NCBI GenBank assembly: GCA_038223055.1
Contig: JBBRHF010000121.1
Location: 1-13,760, forward strand
DNA: 13,760 nt
Direction of reading: 5' to 3'
Source: JBBRHF01 sp038223055
Lineage (GTDB): Bacteria > Actinomycetota > Actinomycetes > JACCUZ01
The notes under the pieces are model-generated. The model was not told where the DNA came from. It made no database searches and saw only the letters and a list, made by a program, of their open reading frames with translations. Positions 7,104-13,760 of the stretch are shown here, one piece after another. Both the position numbers and the translations under genes were made by a program. The first letter of the stretch is position 1. The number at the start of each line of letters is the position of its first letter.

Positions 7104-7757
7104 ATGCGCAAGTACGTCGTCATGGGTGTTCAGGGCAGCGGCAAGGGCACCCAGGGCGCCATGCTGGCCACGGGGCTCGACCTTGTCCAGATCAGCGTCG
7201 GCGACATGTTTCGCTGGCATGTGCAGCATCACACCAAGATTGGCGCCCAGGTGCGACGAACCATCGCTGGCGGCAACCTCGTCGAAGACGAACTGGTGGA
7301 GAAGGTGGTTCGCGAGCGGCTCGACGTCCACGACTGGAACTATGGTTTCGTCGTCGACGGGTTCCCCCGCAACCGGCGCCAGGCCGAGTTCTTTCTCGAA
7401 AGCTATGATATCGACGGAGTCATCCACCTCGATTTGCCCGACGACGAGGTGCGCCGGCGGGTCCTCGCGCGAAGGCTGTGCAGCACGTGCGGCATGGACT
7501 ACAACCTGATCGCCCACCGACCCAAGGACGAGGCCCGCTGCGATGTCTGCGGCGGGGTGCTGGTCGCCCGCGCCGACGACACCGAGGAGGCCTTGGAGGC
7601 CCGGCTGCGCGACTACCACACCAAGACCGGACCGGTGCTCGATCTGTTCCGGGGCAAGGAGTTCGTCGTCACGGTGGACGCCCGACGGGACAAGGGCACC
7701 GTCCAGCGCGAGATCCGGGACCGCCTCGGCCTCTCGCCCTACGTCGAGGAGACCTGA
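7104..7757 (+). CDS. adk: Adenylate kinase, long form with four-cysteine lid
   Basis: Second nucleoside monophosphate kinase of the window, 217 residues from ATG 7104. That start gives MRKYVVMG at the first strand; an upstream ATG at 7044 would add 20 residues with no family match. Seen: P-loop GVQGSGKGTQ (8-17), NMP-binding SVGDMFRWH (31-39), DGFPRN (85-90), and a full lid (about 122-160) with CSTC (126-129) and CDVC (146-149), the zinc-binding form. RLRDYHTKTGPVLDLF (168-183) is the conserved helix after the lid. No clear ribosome binding site precedes the ATG. It ends only 7 bases from the stop of the convergent spermidine-synthase-like gene. Substrate preference (AMP or another NMP) cannot be settled from sequence; SVGD in place of the usual STGD is a small deviation. 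Confidence 0.9.
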   Translation: MRKYVVMGVQGSGKGTQGAMLATGLDLVQISVGDMFRWHVQHHTKIGAQVRRTIAGGNLVEDELVEKVVRERLDVHDWNYGFVVDGFPRNRRQAEFFLESYDIDGVIHLDLPDDEVRRRVLARRLCSTCGMDYNLIAHRPKDEARCDVCGGVLVARADDTEEALEARLRDYHTKTGPVLDLFRGKEFVVTVDARRDKGTVQREIRDRLGLSPYVEET

Positions 7758-7764
7758 GCGCTCG

Positions 7765-8673
<909 letters not shown>

Positions 8674-8677
8674 CGGC

Positions 8678-8968
8678 TCAGTTCTCGACGAGGTCGGCGT
8701 AGTCCGGGTGCCGCTCGATCCAAGCCTTGACGAAGGGGCACTGCGGCACCACGCCAAGCCCCTGCTCGCGGGCGTAGTCCAGTCCGGCTCGGGCGAGGGC
8801 TCCGCCGACACCGCGGCCCTCGAGCGCCTCGGGCACCACGGTGTGCACGAAGACGATCGACCCGGGTCTCAGCTCGTAGGTCAGCACCCCGGTCCCCTCG
8901 TCCATGCGCGCCTCGAACCGGTCCTGCTCGGGCACCCGCACCACCACCGTCTCGGTCACGGACGGCAT
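8678..8968 (-). CDS. Small GNAT-fold N-acetyltransferase, Acetyltransf_CG type
   Basis: 96-residue single-domain acetyltransferase of the YjdJ/NATD1 group, cytoplasmic, substrate unknown. Seen: the beta-rich start with RFEARMDEGTGVLTYEL (18-33), IVFVHTVVPEALEGRGVGGAL (about 38-58) holding the acetyl-CoA loop GRGVGG, and CPFVKAWIERHPDYADLV (77-94), a strong signature of this family. Length is normal. Start ATG 8968 follows GGAG ten bases upstream. It stands 4 bases before the GTG of the next minus-strand gene and 144 bases after the end of the sugar dehydrogenase remnant; a long inverted repeat fills that gap and could separate their transcripts. Confidence 0.9.
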   Translation of the reverse strand: MPSVTETVVVRVPEQDRFEARMDEGTGVLTYELRPGSIVFVHTVVPEALEGRGVGGALARAGLDYAREQGLGVVPQCPFVKAWIERHPDYADLVEN

Positions 8969-9003
8969 CCTCGCACGTCTCCGTGACCCGATGACCCGAG
9001 AAA

Positions 9004-9085
9004 TCTGCAGACGAACACACAGAAGGGCCTCAACAGTGCCTGTTCGGCGCCAAAAACCGGGCTTCTGTGTGTTCCTCCCTGCAGA
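9004..9085. repeat. Nested inverted repeat, 13-bp perfect core arms
   Basis: GAACACACAGAAG (9013-9025) and CTTCTGTGTGTTC (9062-9074) are exact reverse complements around a 36-base loop. Outside them TCTGCAG (9004-9010) and CTGCAGA (9079-9085) also pair, and inside the loop AACAG-TGC-CTGTT (9032-9044) makes a third small stem. There is no T-run. It lies between the sugar dehydrogenase remnant and the GNAT gene. It may be a transcript-processing or termination hairpin, or a small mobile palindromic repeat; no flanking target duplication is evident. Confidence 0.8.
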
Positions 9086-9112
9086 ACCGACCGCGAGGTG
9101 TCGGCCGAAGCG

Positions 9113-9891
9113 TCAGCCCGGGGTGCGCCGCAGGACGCGGTCGTCGCCGCGACGCGGGGTGGCGCGGTCGTCGGTGTCGCTGGTGAGGACCCACAGGCTC
9201 CCGTCGGGCGCGGCGGCGACCGTGCGCAGGCGCCCGAACGTGCCGACGTAGAGCGATCGCGATCCCGCCGGGGCCGGCCACGGGGGTGCGCCACTGCACG
9301 ACCGGGCTGGTGTAGCGCGGGTTGCTGGTGCGACCCTGGGTGGCCGGCCAGCCGTAGTTGCGGGCGGGCCGGATCAGGTTGAGTTCGTCGAACGCCTTCT
9401 CGCCGAACTCGGTGGCCCACAGGCGTCCGGCCGCGTCCCAGGCCACACCCTCCACGTCGCGGTGGCCATAGCTATAGACGACCGAACCCCGGAACGGGTT
9501 GCCGGACGCGGGTTTCCTAGTCGCGATCATCCGAAGGATCTTGCTGCTTAGGTAGGCGTAGACGAGGTGGTCGGCACCGAAGCGCGGAGACAGCGCCAAT
9601 CCGAGCAGGCCGGCCTCGCCACCGCGCGTGCCGTTGGACACGACGCCGAGCACGGTGCCGACGACCACCGTACGACGACCGGCGCGCACCAACCGGATGT
9701 CTCCCCGGTCCCGCTCGCCGACCAGGGCGCCGCCACGCCACCCGGGTGGAAAGCGATCCCCCACGGCGCCCGCAGCCCCGTGCCCACCGCGGCCGGCGCC
9801 GCCCGTGTCACCGCGCCTTGCGCCAAGACACGCGGCCCCGCGGCGCCGCGCCGACCAGCGCCGTCGCGACCACGACTCCGATGATCGGCAT
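9113..9891 (-). pseudogene. PQQ-type glucose/sorbosone dehydrogenase pseudogene
   Basis: Remnant of an exported six-bladed beta-propeller sugar dehydrogenase. Pieces in order: a signal-like start MPIIGVVVATALVGAAP from ATG 9891; frame change near 9845; GTGLRAPWGIAFHPGG; frame change near 9728; LVGERDRGDIRLVRAG and GEAGLLGLALSPRFGADHLV; then YAYLSS joined directly to KILRM near 9545. Next comes NPFRGSVVYSYGHRDVEGVAWD, EFGEKAFDELNLIRPARNYGWP, then GIA joined, with another frame change near 9260, to LYVGTFGRLRTVAAAPDGSL and a TGA at 9115-9113. The join at 9545 lacks about 90 residues of the family, including the H-N-G-G-R region with active-site residues, and the join at 9260 lacks about 35. The product cannot be functional. 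It starts 44 bases after the S8 protease stop and was probably cotranscribed with it. Confidence 0.8.
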
Positions 9892-9935
9892 GACGATGCA
9901 CGCGCAGAACTGCCGCCGCAGCGGCCGGTCGGGGC

Positions 9936-11426
9936 TCACTCGCCCGGAAGGATCTCCAGGGCGCGGCCGAAGTCGGGCACCTCGACCCCCTGGGCGAGCA
10001 ACGCCGCCAGCGCCTGCCGGGCGGACAGACCGCGATCGACGCAGACTCGGGCGATGGCACCGACGATCTGCGGGGCGGCGAACGAGGTGCCCGTCCACAC
10101 CGCCCAGGAGTCCTTCTGGAACGTCTCGGGATACTCGTCGAAGTCGGGCGACTCCTCACCGGGGAGGAACGTCGAGGACACTCCCACACCAACTGTCGAG
10201 CAGTCGACCCACGGCCCGTGCGTCGACCAGTCCGCGGCCGGCGACCCGTCGCCGTAGAGCGCCGCGACCGACACGACCCGCCGGAAAGCCGCCGGCCAGC
10301 ACGGGCGGGTGTCACCGTCGTTTCCGGCGGCGGCGACGACGAGAACCTCGCGTCCGGTCTCCCGCTCAATGTCCCCGATGATATCGAGAGCGGCTTCCAG
10401 GCCGATCGGCGGGGCGTCGTCGAGGGTCTGGGAGCCCAACGACAGGTTCAGGATGTTGGCTCCATCGCGCACGGCGCGGATCATCGCGCACCCGATCCGA
10501 AACTCGCCGCCGACGCCGTCGCTGTCGACTCCGCTGTAGACCCGGATATCGGCCCGGGGGCAGATGCGCTGCACGATCCCCGCGACGAAGGTGCCGTGAC
10601 CGGAGGCGGCGTCGAGGTAGCCGTCCCCGCCACCGTTCAGGGACGTCGTGGTCGGACCCCAGAATCGGTCGGTCTCGTCGATGTTGTCCTTGCGTCGGTC
10701 AATGTCGTCGTACTGCAGCCATCCGTCACTGCGCTGTTCCTCGGCGATGCCGGTGTCGATGATGGCGACCGTGACGTCGCGGTCGATCGGCTCGGACCGG
10801 TCAAACACGGCGCGTGCGTTGGAGAACTCCGGCCCTCCCTTGCCCTTCACCACGGCCGCTAGTGGGGCCACGTGGTTGACCGACGCGGCGACTCCGTGCG
10901 TGCGCAGCAACCGGGTGAGCTCGGTCAACGCGTCTGCATCCAGGTCGGGCCCGACGAAGCGGGCGACCTTCGCCGCCAGCTCGGGGCAGGAGACGTCCGG
11001 ACGCGTCGCGACCAAGGTCTGCGTCGGCGTGAGCTCGTCCTCCACGAAACCACGGTCGTTCAGCAGCGACCGGGCCCACGAGCCGTTGGTCCCGCGCAGT
11101 GCGTCCCGTCGGACGAGGATCTCGCCGCTGACCGCGAGGATCTCGAAGCCCTCGGACCGCGAGATCGCGACCAGCCGGGTCACGGTCTCATCGGCACGCC
11201 TGAGGTCGCGCCGCGCCTGCAGCGTGTCGATCATCAACGTGCGGGCGGGGTCCCGCAGCTGCGGCTGGCTCAGCCGGGCGACCTGGCGCCGGGCCGCGAG
11301 CCGCTCCTCCCGCCGCGCCAGATCGGTGCGCCGGTCGGCGTAGTCCTCGCCGAACGGTCGCCCCATCGGCCGCGCGAGTTCGGCACCGCTGTCGGTGCCG
11401 CCACTGCCGCTGTCGTACATGTTCAT
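9936..11426 (-). CDS. S8 (subtilisin-like) serine protease without signal peptide
   Basis: Serine endopeptidase of 496 residues. Catalytic triad in normal order: D224 in VAIIDTGI, H277 in SGHGTFVAGI, S448 in TGTSFAAPQI; N369 in AAAGNDGD supplies the oxyanion hole. Residues 1-20 are polar (MNMYDSGSGGTDSG), with no signal peptide or membrane segment, so it probably acts inside the cell. Residues about 25-200 match no domain I can name; the charged, Arg-rich helical part (30-90) and a mixed stretch (90-200) may be a propeptide or a partner-binding region. ATG 11426 follows GGAGGG with good spacing; a second ATG two codons later is also possible. It is divergent from a TPR-CHAT gene with a 119-base shared upstream region and is followed by the sugar dehydrogenase remnant. 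The pairing suggests joint regulation with the CHAT protein. Confidence 0.92.
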   Translation of the reverse strand: MNMYDSGSGGTDSGAELARPMGRPFGEDYADRRTDLARREERLAARRQVARLSQPQLRDPARTLMIDTLQARRDLRRADETVTRLVAISRSEGFEILAVSGEILVRRDALRGTNGSWARSLLNDRGFVEDELTPTQTLVATRPDVSCPELAAKVARFVGPDLDADALTELTRLLRTHGVAASVNHVAPLAAVVKGKGGPEFSNARAVFDRSEPIDRDVTVAIIDTGIAEEQRSDGWLQYDDIDRRKDNIDETDRFWGPTTTSLNGGGDGYLDAASGHGTFVAGIVQRICPRADIRVYSGVDSDGVGGEFRIGCAMIRAVRDGANILNLSLGSQTLDDAPPIGLEAALDIIGDIERETGREVLVVAAAGNDGDTRPCWPAAFRRVVSVAALYGDGSPAADWSTHGPWVDCSTVGVGVSSTFLPGEESPDFDEYPETFQKDSWAVWTGTSFAAPQIVGAIARVCVDRGLSARQALAALLAQGVEVPDFGRALEILPGE

Positions 11427-11439
11427 GGCCGGTCCCTCC

Positions 11440-11454
11440 GTGAGCCAGGCTCAC
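11440..11454. promoter_or_regulatory. 15-bp palindrome beside the S8 protease ribosome binding site
   Basis: GTGAGCC-A-GGCTCAC has perfect 7-base arms and a 1-base centre. It sits 13 bases upstream of the protease ATG and immediately next to its GGAGGG. A bound repressor here would block protease expression. The single-base centre favours an operator over an RNA hairpin. Confidence 0.5.
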
Positions 11455-11478
11455 TAGCATCTCGATGACACACAGTGG

Positions 11479-11538
11479 TTGACATTGAGCGGTTTGACAA
11501 TGAGCGGTCTGACAATGAGCGGTCTGACAATGAGCGGT
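11479..11538. repeat. Four 15-bp tandem repeats in the divergent promoter region
   Basis: Units start at 11479, 11494, 11509 and 11524, consensus YTGACAATGAGCGGT. The last two are identical; the second differs at base 1 and the first at two positions. Each holds TTGACA or CTGACA, resembling a -35 hexamer, but no well-spaced -10 is seen. They end 7 bases before the favoured CHAT start. Probably regulator-binding direct repeats for the protease/CHAT pair. Confidence 0.9.
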
Positions 11539-11545
11539 GGTCGTG

Positions 11546-13760
11546 GTGACGGACATAACGGTGGATCTGCTGAGACGTGCCGACGGCGTGTATCAGCAGG
11601 TGGACGCCGACCCCACCCGCCACGCCCTGGCGGCCGCGGCGCTGGTGGCCGAGGCCCGCGCCAGCGGTAACCCGGAGGTGCTGGTGGTCGCCCTCCGGGC
11701 GCACGCCTGGGCGCTGCGCGCGCAACTCGCCGACGACCTCGCGAAGAGACTGCTCGACGAGGCGGTCCGGCTGGCGCGCTCCCACCGGCTGCCCGCGCGA
11801 CTCGGGGATGTACTGGTGACCCGGGCCGCGGTCAACGCCGAGCTCGGCCGCCTGGGCGCCGCCCAGCGGGACCTCGACGCCGCCGCGACCCTGGTGAGCG
11901 ACGCGTCGTTGCTGCACCGAGACCTCCAGCAGGCCGCGCTGCACCAGAACAGCGGCCGGCTCGCCGCCGCGGCCGCCATCTACCGAGACCTGCTCTCGCG
12001 ATCCGACACGCCGGCCGCGATCCGCGGCAAGGTCGGCAACAACCTGGGCCTCATCGAAGCGCAGCGCGGCCTCACCGACGCCGCGCTGCGCTGCTTGGAC
12101 GACGCCGCCGCGGCAGCCGCCGTGGTCGGGCCTGCCCTCACCGCCAGCGTGATGCAGAGCCGGGGCTGGGTGATGGTTCAAGCCGGGCGGCTGCCGGAGG
12201 GGCTGCGCCTGCTCGACGAGGCCTCGGGGCTGTTCGAGCGCGCGGGCCTGCCCCTGGGCGAGCTCTACACCGAGTACGCCGATGCGCTGGTCGACCTGCG
12301 CCTGGTGCCGGAGGCGACGGCCGCGACGGCGCGAGCGGTCGCGGAGTTTGCGGCTCACGGAGTGCCCCTCATGGGCGCCGACGCCCAGCTTCGCGCGGCC
12401 CGGCTGTTGCTGCTCGCCGGTGACCACCTCGCCAGCGTTGACGCGGCCAGCAAGGCCGCCGCCAGCTTCCGGTCCCAGCGCCGCCCAGCCTGGGCGGCGC
12501 GTGCCGACCTCGTGTCGGTGGAGGCCCGGCTGCTCGCCGGCGAGGCGGGTGCCGCGGAACTGCGCATCGCTCGGCGCTCGGCGCTCGGCCTCGAACGAGC
12601 CGGCCACCGAGCAGCCGCCGTGCACGCTCACCTGACGGCGGGGCGCCTGGCCGCGGGCCTGCAGCGGGTGGCAACCGCGCGCCTCTCGCTGGCCACGGCC
12701 GCGCGGCTGGCCCGCCGCGGGTCGATCCTCATTCGCCTCGACGGCCGCGTCGCGGCGGCGATGGAGCGCCACCTGGGCGGGGACGACCCAGGCGTGCTGC
12801 GGCACTGCCGGGCCGGGCTGTCCGACCTGGGTCGGCATCGGGCGGCACTGCCCTCCATGGAGCTGCGCGCACTCGCCTCGGGTCACGGGGTGGAGCTCGG
12901 GCGGCTCGGCCTTGAGGTCTCGTTGCGTACCGGCTCGGCGACCAGGGTGCTCGACTGGATGGAGCGCACCCGGTCCGCCGCGCTGTCCGTGGTGGCGCCA
13001 CCCGGCCTGGACGGCCTCGAGAACGAGATGGCCGCGCTGCGCGAGCTGCACGCCGAGCTGGGCCGGCCGGATGCGGGGCTCGAGACCAGCCGCTGGGGCG
13101 ACGCGTGGCCGGCCCTGCTGGCCCGGCAGGCACAGATCGAGAGCCGGGTCCGCCGGGCGACCTGGATGCGCCAAGCCGGCGCTGCCGTCGGCGACGCCTC
13201 GATGCACCCCGCCGAGCTGCGGACCCGGCTGGCGGGGGCGACGCTGGTCGAGTACGGCGAGATCGACGGTGAGCTGTTCGCCGTCGTACTCCAAGTGCGC
13301 AGCAGCCGGATCGTCATGCTGGGCGCAGCCGGCCGGGTCGACGACGAGTCGACGTCGCTGGCTTTTTCGTTGCGCCGGCTCACGATGCATCGGCACGGCG
13401 GCGCCCTGTCCGCGGCGCGGGCGGCCGTCGACGCCGGTCTGCGAGCCCTGACCGGACTGCTGCTGGCCCCCCTGGGGCTGCCCGCCGACGCGCATCTCGT
13501 GGTGGTGCCTGTCACCGGCCTGCACGGCTTGCCATGGTCGGCGCTGCACCCCGCCCCCGTCTCGGTCGCCCCGTCGGCCTCGTCCTGGGCCCGGACGACT
13601 GGAGGGACGACCCCAGGAGCAGACGGGCCGGCGGGGCACACGGCGATCGTCGCCGGTCCTGACCTTCCCGGCGCGGTGACCGAGGTTGCGGCCCTGCGCC
13701 GGCTGCACGACCAGGCGACCGTCCTGGTCCCGCCGCAGAGCACGGTCGCCGCGGTCGCCC
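11546..13760 (+). CDS. TPR-CHAT domain protein (putative caspase-like protease), 3'-truncated
   Basis: The frame is open for 738 codons to the window end. Start options are GTG 11537, 11543, 11546 and 11561; 11546 (MTDITVDLLRRADGVYQQVD) is favoured but none has a strong ribosome binding site. Residues about 10-500 are Ala/Leu-rich helical hairpins of tetratricopeptide type, for example NLGLIEAQRGLTDAALRCLD and GWVMVQAGRLPEGLRLLDEA. The CHAT domain begins near residue 565 (LVEYGEIDGELFAVVL) and continues with HLVVVPVTGLHGLPWSALHP (about 650-668) and IVAGPDLPGAVTEVAALRRL, the usual strand and loop landmarks. The catalytic His and Cys of CHAT lie further on, outside the window, so activity cannot be judged. 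CHAT proteins are separase/caspase-like proteases; the TPRs probably sense a partner. Divergent from the S8 protease. Confidence 0.88.
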   Translation, partial: MTDITVDLLRRADGVYQQVDADPTRHALAAAALVAEARASGNPEVLVVALRAHAWALRAQLADDLAKRLLDEAVRLARSHRLPARLGDVLVTRAAVNAELGRLGAAQRDLDAAATLVSDASLLHRDLQQAALHQNSGRLAAAAAIYRDLLSRSDTPAAIRGKVGNNLGLIEAQRGLTDAALRCLDDAAAAAAVVGPALTASVMQSRGWVMVQAGRLPEGLRLLDEASGLFERAGLPLGELYTEYADALVDLRLVPEATAATARAVAEFAAHGVPLMGADAQLRAARLLLLAGDHLASVDAASKAAASFRSQRRPAWAARADLVSVEARLLAGEAGAAELRIARRSALGLERAGHRAAAVHAHLTAGRLAAGLQRVATARLSLATAARLARRGSILIRLDGRVAAAMERHLGGDDPGVLRHCRAGLSDLGRHRAALPSMELRALASGHGVELGRLGLEVSLRTGSATRVLDWMERTRSAALSVVAPPGLDGLENEMAALRELHAELGRPDAGLETSRWGDAWPALLARQAQIESRVRRATWMRQAGAAVGDASMHPAELRTRLAGATLVEYGEIDGELFAVVLQVRSSRIVMLGAAGRVDDESTSLAFSLRRLTMHRHGGALSAARAAVDAGLRALTGLLLAPLGLPADAHLVVVPVTGLHGLPWSALHPAPVSVAPSASSWARTTGGTTPGADGPAGHTAIVAGPDLPGAVTEVAALRRLHDQATVLVPPQSTVAAVA

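Noticed and set aside
9004..9085. Integron attC site or classic rho-independent terminator
   Set aside because: No GTTRRRY/RYYYAAC core ends, and no T-run after the stem in either direction.
11479..11538. CRISPR-like array
   Set aside because: Repeats are 15 bp, directly abutting, with no spacers and no cas genes.
11479..11670. Plus-strand frame encoding repeated LTMSG
   Set aside because: Pentapeptide repeats follow simply from the 15-bp DNA repeats, and the frame then overlaps the CHAT gene out of phase.
11423..13708. Minus-strand open frame of 761 codons
   Set aside because: Antisense to the TPR-CHAT gene; Gln/Arg/Gly-rich with no recognisable domain.
11546..13760. Gasdermin- or CRISPR-linked CHAT system
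   Set aside because: No gasdermin-like gene or cas gene is present in the window; only the S8 protease neighbours it.

Overview
The window is very GC-rich DNA with GTG starts, C/G-ended codons and actinobacterial gene families (a DUF3516 helicase, a small Acetyltransf_CG protein, a TPR-CHAT protein). I read it as a chromosomal segment of an Actinomycetota species; the genus cannot be named from this alone.

Layout, left to right. The 3' part of proB (+) is followed by a short-form adenylate kinase (+), not by the usual proA. Positions 1612-2119 hold, on the minus strand, the remains of a colicin D-type tRNase toxin and its immunity protein, each broken by a small frameshift. Next come a secreted staphylococcal-nuclease-like protein with two lamin-tail domains (+) and a large DUF3516 superfamily 2 helicase (+). 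A PepSY stub (+) and a heavily mutated ybaK/ebsC pseudogene (-) fill 6228-7015. A second, zinc-finger-type adenylate kinase (+) follows.

The right half is mostly a minus-strand series: a subtilisin-like protease, a decayed PQQ-type sugar dehydrogenase, an intergenic 82-bp nested inverted repeat, a small GNAT protein and a spermidine-synthase-like protein with a Ser-Gly microsatellite near its N-terminus. Divergent from the protease, a TPR-CHAT protein (+) runs off the right end.

The two strongest leads are these. First, the orphan colicin D-type toxin/immunity pair at 1612-2119, visible only when frames are joined by hand. Second, the divergent pair of a signal-less S8 protease and a TPR-CHAT putative caspase-like protease. 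Their 119-bp shared promoter region carries four 15-bp tandem repeats and a 15-bp palindrome beside the protease ribosome binding site. This looks like a regulated two-protease module, possibly a stress or defence system; that function is inference.

Broken genes (toxin, immunity, PepSY, ybaK, sugar dehydrogenase) sit between intact ones, so this looks like an accessory-gene graveyard. Some single-base lesions could be assembly errors, but the 11-bp duplication and the internal deletions are not typical of that.
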